Shown one piece after another: positions 1-8,691 of a DNA stretch of 33,615 nt (its first letter is position 1; each line of letters starts with the position of its first letter). The translations under genes were made by a program, and so were the position numbers. This stretch comes from an uncultured Alphaproteobacteria bacterium (GTDB lineage: Bacteria > Pseudomonadota > Alphaproteobacteria > Rhodobacterales > Rhodobacteraceae): assembly GCA_902600895.1 (NCBI GenBank), contig CACKLF010000013.1, positions 1 to 33,615 of the forward strand, read 5' to 3'. The notes under the pieces were generated by a model that saw only the letters and a list, made by a program, of their open reading frames with translations, did no database searches and had not been told where the DNA came from.

Positions 1-192
1 AAGCAATAGAAAAGTTGCTAAAAACTACCATTATTGGGCAAAAAGTTACCTATATGACTAAATTTTATCTGATTTTAACAAAACAACCTATGAAAACTAT
101 GTTTTATAATGTTGCATTACCATAACCGCTATAATATTTAAGATTAATTTAAAGGAATATGGAGGTAGCAGCATTTACCTAGGTTTTAAAAA
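1..192. other. Upstream region of metG, possible 3' tail of another gene
   Basis: No confident gene. One plus-strand frame is open from base 3 to a TAA at 123-125 (about 40 codons). That is somewhat long for such AT-rich DNA, so it could be the C-terminus of a gene entering from the left, but I do not recognise the peptide. A TATAAT hexamer lies at 130-135 without a well-spaced -35 box. A GGAGG sits at about 160-164, too far from the metG ATG to act as its ribosome binding site. Confidence 0.25.
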
Positions 193-1917
193 ATGAACAG
201 AATATTAATTACATCTGCTTTGCCTTACATTAATGGAGTAAAGCATCTTGGTAATTTGGTGGGCAGTCAACTTCCTGCTGATACCTTCGCACGATACATG
301 CGTTTGAAAGGCCATGAGGTACTTTTTCTGTGTGCAACTGATGAACATGGCACACCTGCTGAACTGGCAGCAGAAGAGGCGGGAATGGAAATAAGTGAAT
401 TTTGCTCTAAAATGTGGCAATCACAGAAAACTCTCAGTGACAGCTTCAACTTATCATTTGACCACTTCGGAAGGTCTTCATCAAAAGAGAATCATGAATT
501 AACCCAAGATTTTGCAAAAGCATTGTACGAAAATGATCTGATTGAAGAAATTATAGAAAAGCAATTCTTCTCACTCAATGACAATCGATTTCTACCAGAC
601 CGCTATATAATAGGAAAATGTCCTAGTTGCGGATATGAAAAAGCTCGTGGCGATCAGTGCGAGAGTTGTACTAAACAACTCGAGCCCACAGATTTAATTG
701 ATCCCCAATCCGCCATTTCAGGATCAAAAGATCTTGAAATTAGAGAAACAAAACACCTTTACCTTAAACAAAGCTTAATGAAAGAAACATTGGAAAAGTG
801 GATTAACAGTAAAGAGGATTGGCCCGTGCTAACGACCTCGATAGCAAAAAAATGGCTTAATGATGGTGACGGATTGAAAGATAGAGGTATAACCCGTGAC
901 CTAAATTGGGGAATCCCAGTAAAAAAAGGAAAAGAAGAATGGCCAGGTCTTGAAAATAAAGTATTCTATGTTTGGTTTGATGCACCTATCGAATACATTG
1001 CTGCTACCGCAGAATGGGAAAAAGAAAACAATTTTCAAGCGGGTACTTGGGAAACCTGGTGGAAATTAAATAAAGGTGCAGAAGATGTTAAATATTTTCA
1101 ATTTATGGCAAAAGATAATGTACCGTTTCATACACTATCTTTCCCAGCGACACTTATAGGCTCCAATCAGAGTTGGAAGCTGGTTGATTATATAAAAGGG
1201 TTTAACTGGCTTCTATATGAAGGTGGAAAATTTTCCACCTCCCAAGGTAGAGGCGTGTTCATGGATCAAGCGCTTGATTTGCTTCCCTCCGATTATTGGA
1301 GATGGTGGCTTTTGTCAAATGCACCAGAATCCTCCGATTCAGATTTTACTTGGGAAAGCTTCCAAATAGGAGTTAATAAAGATCTATCCGATGTGTTAGG
1401 CAATTTCATAAGTCGAGTTACAAAATTTTCATATTCTAAATTTGGTAACGAAGTCCCACCTCTGGAACATTTTGATGAACAGCAGAGAATATTAATCAAT
1501 GAAATCTCTATCAGACTTCAAACCCTTTCCACAAATTTAGACAATGTAGAAATTAGAAAGTCATGTGCAGAGCTTCGTCATTTGTGGGCACTAGGAAATG
1601 AATATCTACAAAGTGCAGAACCTTGGAAGGTCATTAAAGATAGTCATGCTAAGGCAGGATCAATTATTAATTTTTCTTTTAACTTGATATATCTATACTC
1701 CCATATATCAAGACCCTTTATTCCTAGCACGTGTGACCTAATCTTGGATAAACTAAATTTCTCGAAGCACATTATATGGCCTGGTGACATGGAAAATTTT
1801 TTGAAAACTATTGGTGGAGGGCATGAATTTGAAGTGCCACAAAACTTGTTTCACAAGATTTCGGACGCTCAGCGAGAAGAATTTGCAGCTAAATTTTCAG
1901 GAGACTTAAACGGATGA
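193..1917 (+). CDS. metG: Methionine--tRNA ligase (MetRS)
   Basis: Charges tRNA-Met with methionine in the cytoplasm. It is a class I synthetase of 574 aa, the usual size for the short form without a C-terminal tRNA-binding domain. The N-terminus [16 protein letters not shown] carries the HIGH-type signature (HLGN). The KMSKS-type loop is Lys346-Phe-Ser-Thr-Ser350. A zinc knuckle is formed by Cys143, Cys146, Cys156 and Cys159. An anticodon-binding helical domain fills the last ~180 residues. The ATG at 193 gives the canonical N-terminus, although no good Shine-Dalgarno lies immediately before it. The 3' end overlaps the convergent DUF2177 gene by 12 bp. The sequence closely resembles Rhodobacterales MetRS as I know it. 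Function is near certain. Confidence 0.97.
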   Translation: MNRILITSALPYINGVKHLGNLVGSQLPADTFARYMRLKGHEVLFLCATDEHGTPAELAAEEAGMEISEFCSKMWQSQKTLSDSFNLSFDHFGRSSSKENHELTQDFAKALYENDLIEEIIEKQFFSLNDNRFLPDRYIIGKCPSCGYEKARGDQCESCTKQLEPTDLIDPQSAISGSKDLEIRETKHLYLKQSLMKETLEKWINSKEDWPVLTTSIAKKWLNDGDGLKDRGITRDLNWGIPVKKGKEEWPGLENKVFYVWFDAPIEYIAATAEWEKENNFQAGTWETWWKLNKGAEDVKYFQFMAKDNVPFHTLSFPATLIGSNQSWKLVDYIKGFNWLLYEGGKFSTSQGRGVFMDQALDLLPSDYWRWWLLSNAPESSDSDFTWESFQIGVNKDLSDVLGNFISRVTKFSYSKFGNEVPPLEHFDEQQRILINEISIRLQTLSTNLDNVEIRKSCAELRHLWALGNEYLQSAEPWKVIKDSHAKAGSIINFSFNLIYLYSHISRPFIPSTCDLILDKLNFSKHIIWPGDMENFLKTIGGGHEFEVPQNLFHKISDAQREEFAAKFSGDLNG

Positions 1918-2328
1918 TTGTCCGATGTCATTAGAAAAATATGTGAAAGTATAGAAGCCCACCCCACTTATCAGAGAGGTCACTATCCCCCCCCAAAACA
2001 TGTCTATTAGTGTCATTTGGATTTTCCAATCTTTCAAAACTAAAAAATTAGTAATGTCATAGACCCCATAACATAAAAGTCCAAGTAAAAACCCAGATAT
2101 CAATGTTTGCTGTAAAGAGCCAAGCTTGAATCCAGAAAAGTAACAAAAGTAGAAGACGCCTGCCACGTACAAAAGGTAATATAATAAGGTGACATACAGA
2201 TTTATCTGAGGCCTCATCAAATGGCCGATATGTTTAGAAAAAAATGGCGCCATGAAAAAAGTTAGCATGAGCGCTTCGACAATCACGAAAACTAAAAACA
2301 TCACTAAATATGTGGCAGCTAATTGCAT
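1906..2328 (-). CDS. DUF2177 family membrane protein
   Basis: Small integral membrane protein of 140 aa with about four hydrophobic segments (roughly residues 7-28, 44-63, 72-92 and 108-130). The region [15 protein letters not shown] followed by TLIDMFWG matches the conserved core of the DUF2177 family (recognised by eye). No function is known for the family. It starts at ATG 2328 with a GGAG about ten bases upstream. It is convergent with metG, and the two coding ends overlap by 12 bp. Nothing suggests an operon partner. Confidence 0.8.
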   Translation of the reverse strand: MQLAATYLVMFLVFVIVEALMLTFFMAPFFSKHIGHLMRPQINLYVTLLYYLLYVAGVFYFCYFSGFKLGSLQQTLISGFLLGLLCYGVYDITNFLVLKDWKIQMTLIDMFWGGIVTSLISGVGFYTFTYFSNDIGQSSV

Positions 2329-2445
2329 AAAAAATTTCTCCGTGGAATTAACGTATGCTGTCTGACAGTATAATCAAGAGAATGACACAATAAAATTCAT
2401 GAAAAATATTGTTAGTTACACTTTACAACATCAAATGGGCGGCTA

Positions 2446-2474
2446 TTGTCTCCGTAAAGGGTTCAGTGTAATAT
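2446..2474 (+). promoter_or_regulatory. Candidate sigma70-type promoter of tRNA-Leu
   Basis: TTGTCT (2446-2451) and TAATAT (2469-2474) are separated by 17 bp, each matching 4 of 6 consensus bases. Transcription would begin near 2481, about 12 bases before the mature tRNA. The spacing is good but the boxes are weak, so this is inference. Confidence 0.35.
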
Positions 2475-2492
2475 CTTTTCCCTGAAAGAGTT

Positions 2493-2579
2493 GCGGGCGT
2501 GATGGAACTGGTAGACATACCAGACTTAAAATCTGGAGGCCTAATGGCCGTGGGGGTTCGAGTCCCCCCGCCCGCACCA
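2493..2579 (+). tRNA. tRNA-Leu(UAA)
   Basis: Class II tRNA with an encoded CCA end (2577-2579). The acceptor arm GCGGGCG (2493-2499) pairs perfectly with CGCCCGC (2569-2575). The anticodon stem CCAGA/TCTGG (2520-2524 / 2532-2536) encloses the loop CTTAAAA, giving anticodon TAA at 2527-2529, which reads UUA. A long variable arm (GGAGGCC..AATGGCC region) and the T-loop GGTTCGAGTCC follow. The next open frame begins only three bases after the CCA, so tRNA and mRNA may share a transcript. No integrase or duplicated tRNA end was seen nearby. Confidence 0.97.
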
Positions 2580-2581
2580 TT

Positions 2582-3514
2582 GTGACAATATATTTTGAGT
2601 TTTTAGGGAAAGCATACAGATATGGAAACCTCAACTTGCAATCTCTAGAATTCTCTAACGATAAAGTCAGAATACCCATTATTCATTGGCAAGGTCCCAA
2701 AGAAAATTCTCCTGTTTTTCATTGGGCACATGCTACCGGATTTAATGGTGAAACTTACAAGACAGTTCTGAAAGCAATAAGCCAAGCTTTTCACGTTTAT
2801 GCATGGGACTTGCGAGGACACGGAAAATCTTCTGAAGATACCTCTCTAATAGAAGACGAGCAAATTTATGAAAATTATGTTGACGACCTGTCCTCTATCA
2901 TTTCTTGGCTTCATGACCGTCATGGGTCAAAAATTTATTTAGGCGGCCATTCTATTGGTGGCACAATATCAATTTCAGCTGCATCAAAAAAAATAACGTT
3001 GGTTACCGCCCTAGTTTTGGTTGATCCAGTAATTTTCCAATGGCATACAAAATATTTAATGGATATTGCTAGACTATTACAGCTCAATATACCTAATGCT
3101 TATTTATCACTTAATGCTAAAAAAAGGCGAAATAATTGGCCCAGCGTAGAAGCTCTCCTTAAATCATATGAGGGTCGTGGCGCATTTAGAACCTGGAAAG
3201 AACCTTTCTTAGTTGATTACCTGCGAGGGGGTACTGTAAAAAAAAATAAAACCGTTCAATTGTCATGTCACCCTGATTGGGAGTCGCGAAATTTTAAAGC
3301 CTTTGATCAAATAAACATCATACCTGTCATCAAGCGCCTCAGATTGCCAATAAGATTACTTTTAGCTAGTCAGGGGTCTACCACCAAAGCGTTAAACGCA
3401 TTTAAAAAAAATAAAAATACCACCTATTCATATATTAAAAATAGTACGCATTTCATACCAATGGAATACCCAAAAAGATTGCAAGCAGAAATTCTGAAAC
3501 TGTTGAGCGAGTAA
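2582..3514 (+). CDS. Alpha/beta-fold hydrolase
   Basis: Predicted serine hydrolase of 310 aa with an alpha/beta-hydrolase core. The oxyanion region is HWAHATGFNG (about 47-56), followed by AWDLRGHGKSS (about 74-84), the nucleophile elbow GHSIGG with Ser124, and a late His in the STHF motif (about residue 290). The acidic triad member is not obvious. The substrate is unknown; the family includes esterases, lipases and C-C hydrolases. The only upstream start is GTG 2582, directly after the tRNA CCA with no room for a leader. An in-frame TTG at 2636 is an alternative, so the start is uncertain. The MFS gene follows four bases after the stop, so the two are probably cotranscribed. Confidence 0.8.
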   Translation: MTIYFEFLGKAYRYGNLNLQSLEFSNDKVRIPIIHWQGPKENSPVFHWAHATGFNGETYKTVLKAISQAFHVYAWDLRGHGKSSEDTSLIEDEQIYENYVDDLSSIISWLHDRHGSKIYLGGHSIGGTISISAASKKITLVTALVLVDPVIFQWHTKYLMDIARLLQLNIPNAYLSLNAKKRRNNWPSVEALLKSYEGRGAFRTWKEPFLVDYLRGGTVKKNKTVQLSCHPDWESRNFKAFDQINIIPVIKRLRLPIRLLLASQGSTTKALNAFKKNKNTTYSYIKNSTHFIPMEYPKRLQAEILKLLSE

Positions 3515-3518
3515 CTAT

Positions 3519-4757
3519 TTGACAAAGGCAAACAATATTTTGACTGGAGGACGCTTTTTAAATAAAGAAACCCCTCCCCACATCATAACCCTTATAGTTT
3601 TAGCAGGGGTACAAGCCCTAAATATGAACATTTTTCTTCCTAGCCTACCTTCTATGGCGAGCCACTTCCAGGTGACTTACGGTGTAATGCAGCTTTCAAT
3701 TTCAGGATATTTTGCTGCAACTGCACTTTTACCTATAATTATTGGGCCAATCTCGGATAGAATTGGCCGAAGACCAGTAATGCTCTCTGCAATGATTGTC
3801 TTTGTAATTGCCTCTATCTGTTGTGAGTTTTCTAAAAGCTTTGGATGGTTTTTATTTTTTCGCATTATTGAAGCTACCATTGCAACCGGCGTAGTCTTAG
3901 GGAGAGCTATTATTCGAGATCAGGTGACGATGGACAAAGCAGCATCTATGATCGGGTATATTACCATGGCAATGACTATTATGCCAATGCTAGGTCCCGC
4001 CATTGGCGGTTTTGTAGAAGAGTATTCAGAATGGCAATTCTCATTTCGAATCATGTCCGTTCTTGGTTTTCTCACCATAATTTTGGTTTGGCTAGATCAA
4101 GGGGAAACCATTGGCGAGAAACAAACATCAATTGTTCAACAATTTTATTCGTATACTGGCTTAATAAAGTCAAAAATGTTTTGGCTTTATTCTTTGACAG
4201 CCGGTTTCTCAGTCTCATGCTATTATAGTTTCCTAACTGGAGGACCAATTGTAGCGTACGAACTTTTTAGGATGTCACCTTCCCAACAAGGATATTTATT
4301 TGGCATTGTGGGGTTTGGATACCTTTTTGGAAATTTCCTTACGGGCAAATACACTGTTCAAGTTGGTCCGAATAAGATGATGTTGATGGGATGCATTATC
4401 ACTGTATTAGCTCCTATCCTTCAAATAATATCTGTTCATGCTTCGCTCTCTAATCCTTTAACACTCTTTGGCCCAATGATACTAATTGGATTAGGCAATG
4501 GAATGACATTACCTAATGCTTCATCAGGAATGGTTTCCATAAACCCTAAGCTTGCTGGAAGTGCGTCTGGCTTAGGAATGGCAATAATGATTGGAGTGGG
4601 AGCAACGATATCAGGATATACTGGCTTCGTCTTAAAATCAGGTGATAGTCCTTACCCTCTGATATTGATGCTTTTCGGAGCTACATTTATGAGTGTAATA
4701 ACATCCTATCTAATTTTCAAATCACTCAAAGACGGTAAATTAAATCAACTTTGTTAA
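3519..4757 (+). CDS. MFS transporter, Bcr/CflA-type multidrug exporter
   Basis: Inner-membrane secondary transporter of 412 aa with about 12 hydrophobic helices. It carries MFS motif A in the loop after helix 2 (GPISDRIGRRP, about residues 85-95) and the 'FRIIEATIATGVVLGRAIIRD' region typical of the Bcr/CflA drug-exporter branch. These proteins export drugs such as bicyclomycin or small metabolites by proton antiport. The substrate here is unknown. It starts at TTG 3519, four bases after the hydrolase stop; a downstream start cannot be excluded. The 3' end overlaps the convergent hpaF gene by four bases. It may serve the neighbouring catabolic genes, but nothing in the sequence shows that. 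Confidence 0.85.
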   Translation: MTKANNILTGGRFLNKETPPHIITLIVLAGVQALNMNIFLPSLPSMASHFQVTYGVMQLSISGYFAATALLPIIIGPISDRIGRRPVMLSAMIVFVIASICCEFSKSFGWFLFFRIIEATIATGVVLGRAIIRDQVTMDKAASMIGYITMAMTIMPMLGPAIGGFVEEYSEWQFSFRIMSVLGFLTIILVWLDQGETIGEKQTSIVQQFYSYTGLIKSKMFWLYSLTAGFSVSCYYSFLTGGPIVAYELFRMSPSQQGYLFGIVGFGYLFGNFLTGKYTVQVGPNKMMLMGCIITVLAPILQIISVHASLSNPLTLFGPMILIGLGNGMTLPNASSGMVSINPKLAGSASGLGMAIMIGVGATISGYTGFVLKSGDSPYPLILMLFGATFMSVITSYLIFKSLKDGKLNQLC

Positions 4758-5140
4758 CTTGAAATAGCGACATGCACAGTATTGTATCTTTTGATGGAGA
4801 ACTCACTGTAAATTTCTAAAACTTCTAGGCTCAAAGCTATTGAATTTGATATATTCCTTTTTTTTAGAAAATCTTCAGCCGTAGAGTAAAGTGTCTCAGT
4901 AATCTTCTTTCTGACATCAACAGATCGACCCTCACCCATTCGAAGTACCATATCTATAAAATTATGACTGGGATCACCATCAGCTACCGAAATCACATCT
5001 GCCACAAATCCCCTAACTCTTATGCCACCGACCGGGAAATAGGTTGTCTTAATCATTGTATCACGCATTACGTCACAAAATAGGGAAAGATCTAAATGTT
5101 TAGATAAACCTTGTGAATATTGGAAACTTAGATGCGCCAT
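4754..5140 (-). CDS. hpaF: 5-carboxymethyl-2-hydroxymuconate delta-isomerase (CHMI)
   Basis: Predicted to isomerise 5-carboxymethyl-2-hydroxymuconate in the homoprotocatechuate pathway. It belongs to the tautomerase superfamily and is 128 aa long, the usual CHMI size. Family landmarks are FPVGGIRVRG (about 36-45), VADGD and the VLRMGEGRSVDVRKK region (about 66-80), then an NTVH motif near the C-terminus. The oddity is residue 2: the codon after ATG is GCG (Ala), where tautomerases have the catalytic Pro that becomes the N-terminal residue after Met removal. The gene is divergent from hpaE across a 147-bp gap, which probably holds both promoters. Assignment is strong from sequence and context; activity is uncertain because of the Ala. 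Confidence 0.88.
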   Translation of the reverse strand: MAHLSFQYSQGLSKHLDLSLFCDVMRDTMIKTTYFPVGGIRVRGFVADVISVADGDPSHNFIDMVLRMGEGRSVDVRKKITETLYSTAEDFLKKRNISNSIALSLEVLEIYSEFSIKRYNTVHVAISS

Positions 5141-5287
5141 TAGATGTATTTCTCAAATTTTCCATTTAGAATGAGTCAGTTTAATACCTTCTCAGGTATT
5201 TTGCACCAATATTTTTGTTTAAATATTCGTATAAACGGAGTAAGCAGGACTGATAGTAATAAGAAAATTAAATTTCTGGAAGCACAA

Positions 5288-6811
5288 ATGTCATTAGAAG
5301 CCAACCTTAGGAAAGTTCAACATTATTTGAAAAAAAACTTTTCTAGTGGTCAAGTTTATAACCACATAAATGGTCAATCTGTAGAATCTAAATCTGGAAA
5401 AACTTTCAAGACCTTTTCACCTGCAGATATGAAACCCCTAGCGAATGTTCAGGAGAGTAATAAAGAAGACATCAACTTAGCTGTTGCAGCAGCTGTTTTT
5501 TCGTTCACATCATGGAGCGGCATATCTGGAAAAGATAGAAAAGAAATTCTTCTAGCAGTAGCTAAAGGCATAAAAAATAGAGCGGAAGAAATAGCACTAA
5601 TTGAATCTGCTGATACCGGCCAAGCAATAAAGTTCATGTCAAAGGCTGCTTTAAGAGGTGCTGAAAATTTCATTTTCTTTGCTGAAAAAGCAGTAGAAGC
5701 AAGGGATGGTCAAAGCTTAATTGCGCCAGACCAGATGAATATTACTAGCCGCACTCCCATCGGTCCTGTGGGAGTGATAACACCATGGAATACCCCATTC
5801 ATGCTTTCGACTTGGAAAATTGCGCCTGCTCTCGCCGCAGGATGCACAATAGTCCACAAGCCAGCAGAGCTTTCACCCTTGACAGCAAAAATTTTATTAG
5901 AAATAGCCGAAGAAGCTGGTTTGCCAAAAGGCGTTTGGAACATAATAAACGGTTATGGTGAAACTGCAGGAAAATACCTCACTGAGCACCCAGAAATAAA
6001 GGCTATATCATTTGTTGGAGAAAGCGAAACTGGTAAAAAAATTATGGCGCAAGGGTCAGATACTCTCAAAAGGAATCACTTCGAGTTAGGAGGCAAGAAT
6101 CCAGTTATTGTTTTTGAGGACGCTGACATTGAAAATGCTGCTAAGGCCGTTGCTTTTATGATCTTCTCTTTGAATGGAGAAAGATGCACTTCATCCAGTA
6201 GGCTAATAGTGCATAATTCAATAAAAATGAATTTCATTGAAATTCTAAAAAAAATTACTTCAGAAATAAAAATAGGTGACCCTTTGGATGAAGACACGAT
6301 TTTAGGTCCACTAGTTAGTCCAGAACACCAAGAGAAAGTTTGCTCGTATTTTAAAATAGCTGAAAAGGAAGGTGCAAAAATTGAAATTGGTGGAGAAAAA
6401 GTTTCATCTGACTCACTTAAAAGGGGTTGCTATGTGCAGCCAACAATCATTGCAAATGCATCTGAAAATATGAGAATTTCGCAAGAAGAAATCTTTGGGC
6501 CGGTTTTGACTGTCATAGGGTTTGATAATGAAATGGAAGCAATCTCCATCGCCAATAATATCAAATATGGTCTTGCTGGATACGTTTGGACGAAAAATTT
6601 AAGCACAGCATTGAGAGTAACTAATAAAATGAATGCTGGCATGATTTGGGTAAACTCTGAGAATGTTAGACATCTGCCGACGCCCTTTGGTGGCATGAAA
6701 GAGTCAGGTATCGGCAGAGACGGAGGTGATTGGTCTTTTGATTTTTATATGGAGACCAAAAATATTTGTCTGCCTACCACGGAAAAAGAAATTAAAGGCT
6801 TAATTGCTTAG
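5288..6811 (+). CDS. hpaE: 5-carboxymethyl-2-hydroxymuconate semialdehyde dehydrogenase
   Basis: NAD-dependent aldehyde dehydrogenase that oxidises the ring-cleavage semialdehyde to 5-carboxymethyl-2-hydroxymuconate. The protein is 507 aa from ATG 5288, which has GGAAG five bases upstream. The frame stays open back to 5144, but that extension is not ALDH-like and covers the hpaF/hpaE promoter gap. Seen: the PWNTPF substrate/cofactor motif, FELGGKNP with general base Glu266, GERCTSS with nucleophile Cys300, and EEIFGPV. The C-terminal stretch WVNSENVRHLPTPFGGMKESG through FDFYMETKN is characteristic of HpaE within the ALDH superfamily. It leads the operon hpaE-hpaD-hpaG-hpaH. Confidence 0.93.
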   Translation: MSLEANLRKVQHYLKKNFSSGQVYNHINGQSVESKSGKTFKTFSPADMKPLANVQESNKEDINLAVAAAVFSFTSWSGISGKDRKEILLAVAKGIKNRAEEIALIESADTGQAIKFMSKAALRGAENFIFFAEKAVEARDGQSLIAPDQMNITSRTPIGPVGVITPWNTPFMLSTWKIAPALAAGCTIVHKPAELSPLTAKILLEIAEEAGLPKGVWNIINGYGETAGKYLTEHPEIKAISFVGESETGKKIMAQGSDTLKRNHFELGGKNPVIVFEDADIENAAKAVAFMIFSLNGERCTSSSRLIVHNSIKMNFIEILKKITSEIKIGDPLDEDTILGPLVSPEHQEKVCSYFKIAEKEGAKIEIGGEKVSSDSLKRGCYVQPTIIANASENMRISQEEIFGPVLTVIGFDNEMEAISIANNIKYGLAGYVWTKNLSTALRVTNKMNAGMIWVNSENVRHLPTPFGGMKESGIGRDGGDWSFDFYMETKNICLPTTEKEIKGLIA

Positions 6812-6820
6812 GAAATTTAG

Positions 6821-7801
6821 ATGCCACTACCAAAGACCAACCTCAATCCACCTTTTGATATTTTACGCATATCTCATACTAAATTCTATGTAAAAGACTT
6901 AGAAAAAAGCCGTATTTTTTATGAGGATATTCTTGGATTGCAAATCACAGCCAGAACCGAGAGGCAGCTTTTTTTCCGTGGAATGGAAGAACGTACTCAT
7001 CACTGTTTAATTTTAGAGGAAGGTAATAAACCTGAGGTTTGTAGCCTATCATTTAGGCTTAAAAATAGAAATGAGGTTGAAAAAGCGGCTTCATATTTCA
7101 GTAGTATAAATTGCATTTACAAATGGGTGGATCGTCCTTTCCAAGGAAAAACCTTAAGTACAATTGATCCGCACGGTATGCCTTTAGAATTTTTCTATGA
7201 CATTGAACGTTTACCAACTATTCATCAAAAATATTTCTTGTATAAAGGGGTAAAGCCTCTCCGGGTTGATCATTTTAATGTATTTTCTCCCAATGTGGAT
7301 GAGAGTGTTCACTTTTATAATAAGATTGGATTTCGAACTACTGAATATACCGAGGATAGCAAAACTAAAAAATTATGGGCTGCCTGGATGCATAGAAAAG
7401 GCGGAGTACATGATATAGCATTTACAAATGGAGTTGGGCCCCGGTTTCATCATTTAGCTTTTTGGGTAGCACATCCCATAAACATTATTGATCTTTTAGA
7501 CCTAATGGCATCAAAGGGTTATGTAAGTAATATTGAGAGAGGACCAGGTCGCCACGGTATTTCAAACGCTTTCTTTCTATACATTTTGGATCCTGACGGT
7601 CATAGAATTGAGATATATTGTTCTGATTATCAGACAATTGACCCAGATCATGAGCCTATACACTGGGATCTGACAGACCCTCAACGCCAAACTTTATGGG
7701 GTGCACCAGCTCCAAAATCCTGGTTTGAGCATGGAACAAAATTTGCAGGAGCTTCAACGCAAAATTCTACACTAAAGTCTAAACCGATTGTAGCTCCTTA
7801 A
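6821..7801 (+). CDS. hpaD: 3,4-dihydroxyphenylacetate 2,3-dioxygenase (VOC-type extradiol)
   Basis: Ring-cleaving dioxygenase opening homoprotocatechuate to 5-carboxymethyl-2-hydroxymuconate semialdehyde. It has two vicinal-oxygen-chelate domains (about 13-130 and 146-275) and 326 aa. It resembles the Brevibacterium/Arthrobacter HPCD family, not the LigB-type enzyme of E. coli. By alignment from memory, the metal ligands are His151 (VDHFNV), His211 (RFHHLAF) and Glu264 (HRIEIY). Second-sphere His197 (HRKGGVHD) and Tyr254 (FFLYILDPDG) correspond to HPCD His200 and Tyr257. Fe(II) is typical and Mn(II) occurs in some members. It starts at ATG 6821 with AGGAA upstream, nine bases after hpaE. All residues needed for activity appear present. 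Confidence 0.93.
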   Translation: MPLPKTNLNPPFDILRISHTKFYVKDLEKSRIFYEDILGLQITARTERQLFFRGMEERTHHCLILEEGNKPEVCSLSFRLKNRNEVEKAASYFSSINCIYKWVDRPFQGKTLSTIDPHGMPLEFFYDIERLPTIHQKYFLYKGVKPLRVDHFNVFSPNVDESVHFYNKIGFRTTEYTEDSKTKKLWAAWMHRKGGVHDIAFTNGVGPRFHHLAFWVAHPINIIDLLDLMASKGYVSNIERGPGRHGISNAFFLYILDPDGHRIEIYCSDYQTIDPDHEPIHWDLTDPQRQTLWGAPAPKSWFEHGTKFAGASTQNSTLKSKPIVAP

Positions 7802-7830
7802 ATTTTGGCGAGTACTGAAGGAATAATGTT

Positions 7831-8691
7831 ATGAAACTTGTATCTTTTTCAATAAATGGAAAAAAATCATACGGTGAATTGAAGGATGGTTTCGTAATTG
7901 AAGCTCCTAAAGAGCTACTAAAAAGATACCATGATGTTTCCGCTGCAGCTAATCTTAATGAACTTAAATGTCTATTTGAACAAGAAAGTTCAGATTATCA
8001 ATATGATTTAAAAGATATAAAATACCTCCCCTCACTGCAGAGGCCCAATAAAATTATATGCGTTGGAGTTAACTATCCAGATAGAAATGCTGAATACAAA
8101 GACGGGTCGCCTATTCCTAAAAATCCATCTCTTTTCATAAGGTTCCCCTCTACCTTCACCGCACACCTCAACCCCCTAATCAGGCCTCCAGAATCTGAGC
8201 AGTTAGATTATGAAGGTGAAATAGCCATAATTATTGGGCGGCCAGGCCGAAGAATAAAGAAAGAAACCGCATTCGATCATATTGCAGCATTTACTCTATG
8301 CAATGAGGGTACAATAAGAGATTGGCTGAGACATGCAAAATTTAATGTAACTCAGGGTAAGAATTGGTCTAGAAGTGGCTCCATCGGACCGTATTTATTG
8401 AAGTTCAAAAACAAAGAACAACTGATCAACAAAAATATCCAAACATTTGTAAACAATGATCTCCGTCAAAATGACAATACTAAAAATATGATTTTTGGTT
8501 TTGATTTTATCATTCACTACGTTTCCACATTTATAGAACTTTCTCCAGGCGACATGCTAATCTGTGGGACACCAACGGGTGCAGGAGCAAGATTTGACCC
8601 ACCAAAATGGTTGAAACCAGGCGACTTAGTAGAAGTAAAAGTAGCTGGATTTGGAAGCTTGATTAATACTGTTCAGGACGAAGTAGTTTAA
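7831..8691 (+). CDS. hpaG: Fumarylacetoacetate hydrolase-family decarboxylase/isomerase (HpaG-like)
   Basis: FAH-family enzyme of 286 aa, predicted from context to decarboxylate 5-oxopent-3-ene-1,2,5-tricarboxylate and/or isomerise 2-hydroxyhepta-2,4-diene-1,7-dioate. A short N-terminal domain (about 1-65) precedes the FAH core. The core has CVGVNYPDRNAE, the metal-binding acidic motif DYEGEIAIIIG (about 129-139), and CGTPTGAGA near the C-terminus. E. coli HpaG is a fusion of two FAH domains (~430 aa); this is one copy, so either one protein does both steps or a partner lies elsewhere. It starts at ATG 7831 with GAAGGA eight bases upstream. Its stop overlaps the hpaH start by one base. Confidence 0.85.
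   Translation: MKLVSFSINGKKSYGELKDGFVIEAPKELLKRYHDVSAAANLNELKCLFEQESSDYQYDLKDIKYLPSLQRPNKIICVGVNYPDRNAEYKDGSPIPKNPSLFIRFPSTFTAHLNPLIRPPESEQLDYEGEIAIIIGRPGRRIKKETAFDHIAAFTLCNEGTIRDWLRHAKFNVTQGKNWSRSGSIGPYLLKFKNKEQLINKNIQTFVNNDLRQNDNTKNMIFGFDFIIHYVSTFIELSPGDMLICGTPTGAGARFDPPKWLKPGDLVEVKVAGFGSLINTVQDEVV

Noticed and set aside
112-135. TTGCAT and TATAAT as a metG promoter.
   Set aside because: The boxes are only 12 bp apart, too close for a sigma70 promoter; no better -35 was found.
2358-2368. Small palindrome CTGTC-T-GACAG upstream of the DUF2177 gene as a LexA-like operator.
   Set aside because: It does not match the alphaproteobacterial LexA pattern GTTC-N7-GTTC and five-base arms are expected by chance.
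2493-2579. tRNA-Leu as an attachment site for an integrated element.
   Set aside because: No integrase gene and no second copy of the tRNA 3' end was seen in the window.
5144-5287. N-terminal extension of the HpaE frame.
   Set aside because: It is not ALDH-like, covers the divergent promoter gap, and ATG 5288 has a good ribosome binding site.
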